Shown: positions 1 through 5,405, counted from the stretch's first letter. The stretch: DNA of 5,405 nt from Anaerolineaceae bacterium (GCA_011620505.1 WOZA01000080.1:1-5405); one strand, 5' to 3'. Notes: generated by a model not told the origin, from the letters alone. Numbers and translations are program-made.

Positions 1-50
1 AGGATTGCATCCTGTATTTTCAAGGATTGAATCCTGTATTTTCAAGGATT
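1..50. repeat. 22-bp tandem repeat with hairpin potential, cut by the window edge
   Basis: Seen directly: a 22-bp unit occurs about 2.3 times (1-20, 21-42, 43-50). The visible copies differ at one place, GCATCCT against GAATCCT. Each unit contains the near-perfect palindrome AGGATTgAATCCT followed by the spacer GTATTTTCA. Adjacent half-sites can also pair across that spacer, giving stems AATCCT/AGGATT (30-35 with 45-50) and ATCCT/AGGAT (9-13 with 23-27) around 9-nt loops. The array overlaps the stop codon of the DUF1801 pseudogene at 49-51. It may continue to the left, so the full copy number is unknown. A role as transcription end, protein-binding array or simple minisatellite cannot be decided from this fragment. 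Confidence 0.75.
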
Positions 51-416
51 ATCGATTTCCCAACTGCTCCAGATTGAAGCATAAAAGATCTTGAATAAGC
101 TCTTCGTTCAGCATCATGGAGTAGGGGATTTGAACGGCACCTTTGCTGGTTTTATAGCCCGCAAGCCTCACCGCGAATTGAGCAATGGCTGTCGGCGTTG
201 GGTAGATGCCCGAGGGATTCTTCTAAGCTGCAAAATAAAGAATCGGCTCACCGTGTCTTTTGAAAGTGGGCACTTGGTAGCTGAGGGTCTGGGTCAGTTC
301 CGGCTCGACCTCGAGCACAAGTTCTCACACACGGCGAAGGATATCCTGGACCTGCAATGGTGCTTTGGCAAAATAAGTCTTCATTACGTCGTTCGTCTCA
401 GCTACTTTTTTTTCAT
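49..416 (-). pseudogene. DUF1801 (YdhG-like) domain protein, inactivated
   Basis: No open frame covers this stretch, but the minus strand reads through as one recognisable DUF1801 protein of about 122 residues. The reading includes LSYQVPTFK, then PILYFAA-stop-KN, GIYPTP, and YKTSKGAVQIPY near the C-terminus, which follow the family order (SYxMPxF, YFAxxKNHIGxYPTP, YKxxKGxxQFP). Three lesions are visible. A TGA lies at 325-327, where Arg (CGA) is the likely original. A TAG lies at 223-225, where homologues often have Trp (TGG). An 8-nt A-run (plus-strand T at 406-413) follows the ATG at 414-416, and one more A would join that ATG to the main frame. Both stops fit C-to-T type transitions. The family is small, soluble and poorly characterised; some members are annotated as iron-chaperone-like, so I assign no function. 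The lesions are too many for ordinary sequencing error. The natural end is the TAA at 49-51. Confidence 0.85.
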
Positions 417-504
417 TGGCTCGATAAACCCTATTTGCAAGTGATTAATTCAGAGTCAATTCAACTTGAAACACGTCCGCCAAGTTTTTTAACCCCTCAA
501 TCCC

Positions 505-520
505 TGCTATAATCCAAAAA
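505..520 (+). promoter_or_regulatory. Extended -10 promoter placing transcription start at the ATG of the next gene
   Basis: The sequence TGcTATAAT (505-513) is a perfect extended -10 element. Only 7 nt separate it from the ATG at 521, so a start at the usual distance would fall on or next to the start codon and give a leaderless mRNA. The T-rich stretch at about 484-490 lies where a -35 would be but matches TTGACA poorly, which is tolerable with an extended -10. No Shine-Dalgarno sequence fits between box and start, which agrees with a leaderless reading. Confidence 0.65.
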
Positions 521-1417
521 ATGAACGTAGATATCCGTTCCACGGTAATTGTGATCAGCATCATGGCAGCCATCGCAGCTATCTGGCTGGCTTTCCGTGC
601 GCGCAACGCTTTCCGTACCGGTAAAAAACTGCCGTTCTTCTTCAAGAAACGCCAGCAGTATGAGCTTGGTGCCCGCTTGCTGCTCGGCGTGTTGTTGCTA
701 CTTGCATTCGCTTATGCCAACTTACGCTGGGGTGAAGGCTTCGCCTATCGCTACTTTCCGCCCACCCTTACCCCCTCGCTGACGCCCACCATCACGCTCA
801 CCCCCACTATCACCCTCACACCCACCATCACGCTCACCCCTACGCTCACCAGCACCCCATCCGTAACTGGTACACCCTTCATCCCCGAGCATATCGCGAC
901 GGCATTCGAGTCCATTGTTACCCCCAAATCCGATTTCGCTTTCAGCCTGATCCAGTTTTCAAGAGAAGTTGACGAAGACTTGCAACCCATTGAGCCCGCG
1001 ATCGAATTTGAGAATCCACTCAAGACGATCTACGGAACTTACAGTTACAATATGATGGATCCTGGCGTGCAGTGGACTGAAATCTGGGTGCGGGATGGAG
1101 AGGTTGTGCGCTACACCACCGGAACCTGGCAGGGAGGCAGTGGCGGCTATGGCGCAGCCCTGCTCGATCTCCCGCCCGACGAATGGCTGCCAGGGAACTA
1201 CCAATTACAGTTTTTCATTGGGGAACAGTGGATCACGAGCGGTCATTTCCGCGTCTTGGGCAATCCCCCCACCAGCACTCCCACCATCACGCCTACCCCC
1301 TCGCGCACGCCCACCTTCACGCCCAGCCCGACTGCCACGCCGACACCGACCAGGACGCCCTTACCGACCGTGACCCCCTCACCGACTGCTACTCCGCGTC
1401 CCAGCAATACCCCTTAG
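521..1417 (+). CDS. Membrane-anchored protein with Thr/Pro-rich linkers and an extracytoplasmic domain
   Basis: I do not recognise a named family. The 298-residue protein has two hydrophobic segments (about 7-26 and 51-67) separated by a strongly basic loop (27-50, with GKK and KKR). By the positive-inside rule the loop is cytoplasmic and everything after residue 67 is outside. Residues 81-118 are a Thr/Pro linker with three exact ITLTPT repeats. Residues about 120-247 form one compact region rich in Trp, Gly and Tyr with alternating hydrophobic residues (WTEIWVRDGEVV, WQGGSGGYG, WLPGNYQLQFF, GHFRVLG), which suggests a beta-sandwich domain. Residues 249-298 are a second Thr/Pro/Ser tail reaching the stop. 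Such linkers are common in surface proteins of Chloroflexota and could be glycosylated or span the cell envelope (inference). The ATG at 521 is chosen because it precedes the first membrane segment and follows a -10 box directly. The gene converges on psuG with a 9-bp gap. A surface role is fairly sure; the function is unknown. Confidence 0.85.
   Translation: MNVDIRSTVIVISIMAAIAAIWLAFRARNAFRTGKKLPFFFKKRQQYELGARLLLGVLLLLAFAYANLRWGEGFAYRYFPPTLTPSLTPTITLTPTITLTPTITLTPTLTSTPSVTGTPFIPEHIATAFESIVTPKSDFAFSLIQFSREVDEDLQPIEPAIEFENPLKTIYGTYSYNMMDPGVQWTEIWVRDGEVVRYTTGTWQGGSGGYGAALLDLPPDEWLPGNYQLQFFIGEQWITSGHFRVLGNPPTSTPTITPTPSRTPTFTPSPTATPTPTRTPLPTVTPSPTATPRPSNTP
791..844 (+). repeat. 18-bp coding tandem repeat (ITLTPT x3)
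   Basis: Three consecutive 18-bp units encode ITLTPT three times within the Thr/Pro linker of the membrane protein. Units 1 and 3 differ at two bases and unit 2 at a few third positions; all differences are synonymous. The protein repeat is therefore exact while the DNA has diverged, so the array is not freshly duplicated and the peptide appears to be kept by selection. Flanking codons (residues 81-90 and 108-118) continue a looser T-P pattern. Confidence 0.8.
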
Positions 1418-1426
1418 AATTTGTGC

Positions 1427-2365
1427 CTAGATCTCCTGCACGAAATGTTGCGGGTTGCTCTTGGGGCGCATAAATCCCGCTACCTGCGCAGCCACTTTTG
1501 CATTGTTCAGTAGGAGGGCGATGTTGGTTTGCATGCTGCGACTGCCAGATAAAGCATTGACCTTTGCCAACAAGTAGGGCGTGGTGGCATTACCATGGAT
1601 GCCATCCAATTCAGCCTGGCGCAGTGCTTCCTCGACCCATAGTTCTACTTCTTTGGCAGGGATTGCGGTCTCTTTCGGCGGAGGAACCACCAGTAAAATG
1701 CCCGATTTCAGCCCCAGGCTCCAGTGGGTTTCAGCAATCTTTGCCACTTCCTCGGCTGAATCCGCCCGCAAATTGAGTTTCATGCCGCTGGAGATGGAAT
1801 AGAACGCTGGAAAATCGTTGGTTTGATAGCCAATCACTGGTACTCCCTGCGTTTCCAGGTACTCCATGGTAGCGGGCAGGTCCAGGATTGCCTTGGCGCC
1901 GGCGCAAACCACCAGCACCGGGCAGCGGGAAAGCTGCATCAGGTCGGCCGAGACATCAAACGGCACATTGCGGTGCACCCCGCCAATCCCGCCTGTGGCA
2001 AAAACCTTGATCCCCACCTTCTCAGCCACGAACATGGTGGCTGCCACAGTGGTGCCGCCAATCAGGCGCTTCTCCAATGCATACCCAAAATCGCGCAAGC
2101 TGACTTTATGCGGGTTTACAGCCCCTGCCAGCTGTTCGAGTTCCTCGCTGCTGAGCCCCACCCTGACCGATCCATCCATCAGGGCGATGGTGGCTGGTGT
2201 GGCGCCCTGGGCGCGCACAGAGGCTTCCATATCCTGCGCCACTTTCAGGTTTACAGGTTGCGGTAAACCATGGGTGATCACCGTCGATTCCAAGGCCACA
2301 ATCGGCAGACCAAAATTCATGGCTTGTTGGACATCATGCTGGATATTGAATCGTGTCTTTTCCAT
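1427..2365 (-). CDS. psuG: Pseudouridine-5'-phosphate glycosidase
   Basis: PsuG (YeiN family) reversibly splits the C-C bond of pseudouridine 5'-phosphate into uracil and ribose 5-phosphate. It is a Mn2+-dependent cytosolic enzyme of pseudouridine breakdown. The 312-residue protein matches the E. coli enzyme along its whole length. VALESTVITHG carries Glu26 (E. coli Glu31). FATGGIGGVHR is at 122-132, and DVSADL (137-142) holds the likely metal-binding Asp141. CAGAK (154-158) ends in Lys158, equivalent to the Schiff-base Lys166. GYQTNDFPAFY is at 179-189, and TPYLLAKV and NIALLLNNA lie near the C-terminus. The frame is open further upstream to 2476, but that extension would overlap recJ and has no family similarity. 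The ATG at 2363-2365 is preferred, with GGAAAG 3 nt upstream. The partner kinase gene psuK, often adjacent in other bacteria, is not next to it here. It is divergent from recJ. Confidence 0.95.
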   Translation of the reverse strand: MEKTRFNIQHDVQQAMNFGLPIVALESTVITHGLPQPVNLKVAQDMEASVRAQGATPATIALMDGSVRVGLSSEELEQLAGAVNPHKVSLRDFGYALEKRLIGGTTVAATMFVAEKVGIKVFATGGIGGVHRNVPFDVSADLMQLSRCPVLVVCAGAKAILDLPATMEYLETQGVPVIGYQTNDFPAFYSISSGMKLNLRADSAEEVAKIAETHWSLGLKSGILLVVPPPKETAIPAKEVELWVEEALRQAELDGIHGNATTPYLLAKVNALSGSRSMQTNIALLLNNAKVAAQVAGFMRPKSNPQHFVQEI

Positions 2366-2393
2366 AGTCTTTCCATTCGCTAATCTGTGCTTA

Positions 2394-2424
2394 ATTCTAC
2401 ATGCATAATTCTTGGAGATGCCAA
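2394..2424 (-). promoter_or_regulatory. Candidate psuG promoter
   Basis: On the minus strand TTGGCA (2419-2424) and TAGAAT (2394-2399) are separated by 19 bp, wider than the ideal 17. Transcription would begin near 2387 and give a leader of about 20 nt before the ATG at 2365, with GGAAAG (2369-2374) as a weak ribosome-binding site. It overlaps the upstream part of the recJ promoter on the opposite strand, so the two may compete. Confidence 0.45.
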
Positions 2425-2436
2425 TGAAACACAAGG

Positions 2437-2448
2437 TACAATTAGCAA
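2437..2448 (+). promoter_or_regulatory. recJ -10 box, probable leaderless start
   Basis: TACAAT (2437-2442) matches the -10 consensus at five of six bases and ends 6 nt before the recJ ATG at 2449. A start at the normal distance would coincide with the ATG. The only -35-like sequence is a weak TTGGAG at 2412-2417, with 19 bp spacing. No Shine-Dalgarno motif lies just upstream of the ATG; the GGAG at 2414-2417 is too far away. Confidence 0.5.
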
Positions 2449-4170
2449 ATGACTGAAACCAAGCACACCTCCCCAAAAAAACGCTGGATTATCGCGCCAC
2501 CCATTCCAAACGACATCAAGCAGGCCCTCAGAGATTACCCGCCTTTGCTGCGGCAGCTGCTCTTTAACCGCGGAATTACTACTGCTGAGGTTGCAAGCGC
2601 CTATCTGGGAACCGAATCTCCCACCTCAACCGATCCCTTCCTGATGCTCGGCATGCGTGAAGCAGTTGCTGTGATTGAACAGGCTTTGCAGGCAGACGAG
2701 AACATCACGATTTATGGCGACTACGATACCGACGGCGTCACCGCGTCTTCTCTGCTGTTTGAATTCTTCAACCAGCTTCGTCATGAACCACGGGTCTACA
2801 TCCCCAATCGCTTTGATGAAGGCTACGGGCTAAATTTGGATGCAGTCGAACTGCTGGCAGCCGAAGGCACGCAGCTCCTCATCACTGTCGATTGCGGTAT
2901 TCGCTCTCTGCAGGAAGTGCAGCGGGCTAAAGAACTGGGTATGCGCGTGATTGTTACCGATCACCACCAACCGGGTGATCATCTCCCCCAGGCTGATGCC
3001 GTGATTAACCCCCACCAACCTGCCGACCCCTACCCCTACAAGGAACTCGCGGGTGTGGGTTTGGCATATAAACTGGCTGAAGCCTGGCTCCAGACTCATC
3101 CAGATCCCGAGGTTGATCTCAACCAATGGCTCGACCTGGTAGCTATTGGCACCGTGGTGGACGTGGCTCCGCTGACCGGCGAAAATCGCTCGCTGGTCAA
3201 ACGCGGTCTTGCGCTGATGCGCCAGCCAAAGCGGCAGGGCTTGTTCTCACTAGCCCAAGTAGCTTCTATTAACCCTGCCAAATTCAATGCCGGGCACCTT
3301 GGTTTTGTCATCGGTCCGCGGCTGAATGCTGCCGGGCGCATAGAGAGTGCCCTGGATGCCTTCCGCCTGCTTACCAGCCGGGATACCTTTGAGGCTGGTT
3401 GGCTTGCCCAGCAGCTCGACTCTCTTAACTCCAACCGCAAAGAGATTACCAATCAGATCATCGAATCGGCCATGCTCAGTATCGCAGCCCAAGACCCGGA
3501 CGTACCGGTGCTGTTTTCTGCTTCGTCTGAGTACAATGCGGGTGTTGTGGGTTTGGCTGCGGGGCGGCTGACCGAGGCGTACTACAAACCCGCCATTATC
3601 GGTTCGGTGGAGGGCGACCTTATTAAAGCTTCCTGCCGCTCGATCCCGGAATTCGATATCAACCACGCCCTGGACCAATGCACCGATTTGCTGGTAAGGC
3701 ATGGCGGTCACCCGATGGCGGCTGGTCTCACCGTGCGTACCGAAAACGCCCAGGCATTTCAGGAGCGCCTCATGGACATCGCGCGTGAATCCTTCATTGG
3801 GGTGGATCTGACGCCCGCGCTTCATATCGATTATGAAATCTCCCTCGAAAAATTACAGGCTGATCACTTTCCAGGCATTCTTGATGCAGTGGAACAATTG
3901 GAACCCACCGGTGCTTTCAACCCAAGCGCGCTGTTTTGCAGCCGCAACATCCGCGTCTTGCGTGCGAACACAGTCGGCAAGGGAGAACACCTCAAGCTCG
4001 TGCTCGGGGCGGGCAGCAATCAATTGGACGCCATCGCTTTCCGGCAGGGTGCCATGCATGAAAACTTACCGGATTACGTGGATATTGCTTATACCTTTGA
4101 GATCAATGAGTTTAACGGGCGCAGCACGGTGCAGCTGAATGTACGCGACATTCAACCTGCTGTCTCTTGA
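2449..4170 (+). CDS. recJ: Single-stranded-DNA-specific 5'-3' exonuclease RecJ
   Basis: RecJ degrades single-stranded DNA 5' to 3' and works in RecF-type recombination, mismatch repair and base-excision repair. It needs two divalent metal ions, usually Mn2+. The 573-residue length is normal for the compact bacterial form. The DHH-domain motifs are all present: GDYDTDG (90-96) with Asp91, Asp93 and Asp95; TVDCGI (146-151) with Asp148; TDHH (170-173); and GTVVDVAPL (234-242) with Asp238. GPRLNAAGRIESALDAFRLL (289-308) begins the core linking region. The DHHA1 domain follows with YNAGVVGLAAGRL (362-374), CRSIPEFDI (396-404) and the DNA-binding RHGGHPMAAGLT (417-428). The C-terminal OB-like part covers about 455-570. 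All catalytic residues are intact, so the enzyme should be active. The ATG at 2449 directly follows a -10 box. The 3' end overlaps the convergent acyltransferase gene by 19 bp. Confidence 0.96.
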   Translation: MTETKHTSPKKRWIIAPPIPNDIKQALRDYPPLLRQLLFNRGITTAEVASAYLGTESPTSTDPFLMLGMREAVAVIEQALQADENITIYGDYDTDGVTASSLLFEFFNQLRHEPRVYIPNRFDEGYGLNLDAVELLAAEGTQLLITVDCGIRSLQEVQRAKELGMRVIVTDHHQPGDHLPQADAVINPHQPADPYPYKELAGVGLAYKLAEAWLQTHPDPEVDLNQWLDLVAIGTVVDVAPLTGENRSLVKRGLALMRQPKRQGLFSLAQVASINPAKFNAGHLGFVIGPRLNAAGRIESALDAFRLLTSRDTFEAGWLAQQLDSLNSNRKEITNQIIESAMLSIAAQDPDVPVLFSASSEYNAGVVGLAAGRLTEAYYKPAIIGSVEGDLIKASCRSIPEFDINHALDQCTDLLVRHGGHPMAAGLTVRTENAQAFQERLMDIARESFIGVDLTPALHIDYEISLEKLQADHFPGILDAVEQLEPTGAFNPSALFCSRNIRVLRANTVGKGEHLKLVLGAGSNQLDAIAFRQGAMHENLPDYVDIAYTFEINEFNGRSTVQLNVRDIQPAVS

Positions 4171-5267
4171 CCTAGGTGGTTACCCGGATCAATTACGAAA
4201 TGCTTTTCGCTCGTTTCGAGTCGTCCGTCTTTATAGGTAACGATTTCATGGGTGTCCAGGCGGACAACCTTGCCCGCAGCATTTGCCTCGCGGAGCAAGG
4301 ATTGCAGTTCCTGGGTCCCTTCCGCCACTCGGTTCCCCTCTTCCATTCCAAAGCGGTAAGTAAAGAACGCCGGGTTAATCTTCAGGTAGTCCATAACCGC
4401 GTTGAGAGCAGTCTGCATGGCAGCTGTATCCACGATTCCATCCTGCTCATAAAGAGCCCCGACCGGAAGTTTCAGATTTTTCTTAAAGCTGTCCAGCAGC
4501 AATGGGGAATGTAAAAATCGGGCAAACGCCGACCCCCATGGCAGATCTGGTATTTCCTTGCCTGCCACTTTGAGTGAGAGCGAATAGTGAGCTTCCACGG
4601 GTAAGATGCTCTTCTCCTCTTCCGAAATCAAGGCATAAATTGCGTCCAGTACGTGCCGGGAATATGCCAGCAACTGGTCTTTGTTAACGCCGCCTTCAGA
4701 AGCTTCTAAGGCTGGGATTACTTCGCCAATCCTCATCATAAGCCTTGGGTGCTTCAACTGCAAGGCTTGCTGAAAGGATCCCTTCAGTCCGCTGAAACCA
4801 ATAGGTACCACTGGCGCGCCAGCGCGCTGACTGAGCAGTGCCACGCCAATCTGAGGGGGCATCCTGCCCGGTGCCCAAACTCCGCCCTCCGGGAAGATGC
4901 CAATCACGCCATCCTGCTTGAGCACATCCAGCGCTTGATTCACCCCGGTTCTATCCAAATTGCCGCGGTTAACTGGGATGAAGCCATAATAGCCCACCAG
5001 CTTGTCGAGAATTCCTTCAAAAGGTAAATCACCCGCACCAATGGGCTCCACCAGCCGTTTGGGGATCACCGTCATCAGCACTGGCTCGAGGAAAGCAGCG
5101 TGATTTCCTGCCAGGATGACTGGTCCTTCCCTCGGGATGTTTTCAAGCCCTTCGATTTTTGTGCGGGTCAATAGCTTCAATAACCCTCGGGTCAGAAAGC
5201 GCAACAGCGTGCGTCTGGCCTGTAAACGCGGGTAGGGGATGCTGTATTGGGGCTTTGATTGGCTCAT
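4152..5267 (-). CDS. PlsC-like lysophospholipid/glycerolipid acyltransferase with C-terminal extension
   Basis: This belongs to the PlsC/LPLAT family, whose typical members acylate 1-acyl-glycerol-3-phosphate to phosphatidate at the inner face of the membrane. The acyltransferase domain spans about residues 20-215 of 371. Motif I is NHAAFLEP (55-62), so the catalytic pair is His56-X4-Glu61 rather than the usual His-X4-Asp. Motif II is GFIPVNRGN (95-103). Motif III is FPEGG (125-129), and motif IV is VVPIGFSG (153-160). A basic, partly hydrophobic N-terminal stretch (17-35) may hold the protein on the membrane. Residues about 216-371 have no domain I recognise; many PlsC proteins end near 200-250 residues. 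The ATG at 5265-5267 has GGAG (5273-5276) at ideal spacing. The tRNA-Glu gene ends 23 nt upstream, and recJ overlaps the 3' end. The exact acyl acceptor is unknown, so no symbol is given. Confidence 0.88.
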   Translation of the reverse strand: MSQSKPQYSIPYPRLQARRTLLRFLTRGLLKLLTRTKIEGLENIPREGPVILAGNHAAFLEPVLMTVIPKRLVEPIGAGDLPFEGILDKLVGYYGFIPVNRGNLDRTGVNQALDVLKQDGVIGIFPEGGVWAPGRMPPQIGVALLSQRAGAPVVPIGFSGLKGSFQQALQLKHPRLMMRIGEVIPALEASEGGVNKDQLLAYSRHVLDAIYALISEEEKSILPVEAHYSLSLKVAGKEIPDLPWGSAFARFLHSPLLLDSFKKNLKLPVGALYEQDGIVDTAAMQTALNAVMDYLKINPAFFTYRFGMEEGNRVAEGTQELQSLLREANAAGKVVRLDTHEIVTYKDGRLETSEKHFVIDPGNHLGQETAG

Positions 5268-5272
5268 AGAAG

Positions 5273-5276
5273 CTCC
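5273..5276 (-). promoter_or_regulatory. Ribosome-binding site of the acyltransferase gene
   Basis: GGAG on the minus strand sits 5 nt before the ATG at 5265-5267. It is the clearest Shine-Dalgarno sequence in the window and fixes this start. It differs from recJ and the 521 gene, which lack one and appear leaderless. Confidence 0.7.
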
Positions 5277-5290
5277 GGTTAAACAAAAAG

Positions 5291-5363
5291 TGCCCCCACA
5301 GGAATTCGAATCCTGGTTTTGGCCTTGAGAGGGCCGCGTCCTGGGCCACTAGACGATGGGGGC
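5291..5363 (-). tRNA. tRNA-Glu (anticodon CUC)
   Basis: The 73-nt minus-strand sequence folds as a full cloverleaf. The acceptor stem is GCCCCCA/TGGGGGC (5357-5363 with 5292-5298), and A73 is at 5291. The D arm GTCTAGTGGCCCAGGAC is close to that of E. coli tRNA-Glu. The anticodon loop CTCTCAA gives anticodon CUC, reading GAG codons. The variable region is 4 nt. The T arm is CAGGA-TTCGAAT-TCCTG. The anticodon stem has four GC pairs and a C27-A43 mismatch at its outer end. No CCA is encoded: the next bases are CTTTTT, so the end must be added by the CCA enzyme. The short T-run could weakly stop transcription, but no separate hairpin precedes it. Confidence 0.95.
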
Positions 5364-5375
5364 GTCAAGGTAGAA

Positions 5376-5404
5376 ATAATATCATGCAAAATTCGATGCG
5401 TCAA
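5376..5404 (-). promoter_or_regulatory. Sigma-70-type promoter of tRNA-Glu
   Basis: On the minus strand TTGACG (5399-5404) and TATTAT (5376-5381) are separated by exactly 17 bp; each matches its consensus at five of six positions. Transcription would start near 5369, about 5 nt before the mature tRNA 5' end. It is the strongest promoter in the window and may also serve the acyltransferase gene downstream. Confidence 0.8.
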
Positions 5405-5405
5405 T

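Noticed and set aside
1..50. CRISPR array
   Set aside because: The units are directly adjacent with no variable spacers of CRISPR length, and the period of 22 bp is too short.
91..444. Plus-strand open frame of 117 codons
   Set aside because: It is the reverse of the DUF1801 pseudogene, whose minus-strand reading matches a known family. The plus-strand product resembles nothing and has no start signal.
454..459. TTGACT as a -35 box for the DUF1801 gene on the minus strand
   Set aside because: No acceptable -10 lies 16-18 bp downstream; the best candidates match at only two positions.
1866..2408. Plus-strand open frame of 180 codons opposite psuG
   Set aside because: It is a shadow of psuG, whose catalytic residues and full-length family match fix the minus strand as coding.
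2366..2476. Upstream extension of psuG to an ATG at 2476
   Set aside because: The extra 37 residues have no similarity to PsuG, would overlap the recJ start and would run through the candidate psuG promoter.
3250..3825. Minus-strand open frame of 191 codons inside recJ
   Set aside because: It lies entirely antisense to conserved recJ coding sequence, and its product has no recognisable motif.
4170..4190. Terminator hairpin between recJ and the acyltransferase gene
   Set aside because: ACCTAGGT (4170-4177) is a short palindrome without a usable loop or a T-run, so it does not support a terminator.

Overview
This window looks like a piece of chromosome from a Chloroflexota bacterium, probably of the Anaerolineae type. 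That is an inference. It rests mainly on the membrane protein at 521-1417, whose outer domain sits between long Thr-Pro linkers of a kind common in that phylum, together with the moderately GC-rich coding sequence. No taxonomic marker gene is present. I see no phage, transposon, CRISPR or defence genes. Apart from one decayed gene, the content is ordinary housekeeping and accessory metabolism.

Layout from left to right. Positions 1-50 hold a 22-bp tandem repeat (about 2.3 copies, cut by the window edge) able to form hairpins. It overlaps the 3' end of a dead DUF1801 (YdhG-like) gene on the minus strand (49-416), which carries two in-frame stops and a probable one-base loss in a poly-A run. 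A roughly 100-bp AT-rich spacer follows, ending in an extended -10 box directly before the start of the Thr/Pro-rich membrane protein (521-1417, plus). That gene converges on psuG (1427-2365, minus), the pseudouridine-5'-phosphate glycosidase, with only 9 bp between the stop codons. psuG is divergent from recJ (2449-4170, plus), the single-strand DNA 5'-3' exonuclease, across an 83-bp spacer that carries both promoters. recJ overlaps tail to tail by 19 bp with a PlsC-like acyltransferase gene (4152-5267, minus). Upstream of that gene lies tRNA-Glu(CUC) (5291-5363, minus) with a clear sigma-70-type promoter at the right edge.

The genes do not form one pathway. They are small independent transcription units packed tightly, with strand switches at nearly every gene: salvage or degradation of pseudouridine (psuG), DNA repair and recombination (recJ), phospholipid synthesis (PlsC-like), translation (tRNA-Glu) and a surface-exposed protein of unknown role. 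The only likely co-transcribed pair is tRNA-Glu with the acyltransferase, 23 nt apart with no second promoter visible.

The points most worth checking are the triple-lesion DUF1801 pseudogene, the hairpin-forming repeat beside it, the HX4E replacement of the acyltransferase HX4D motif with a long uncharacterised C-terminal extension, two promoters placed so that the mRNAs should be leaderless, and the tRNA-acyltransferase arrangement. I did not find convincing evidence of a wholly new biological system here.
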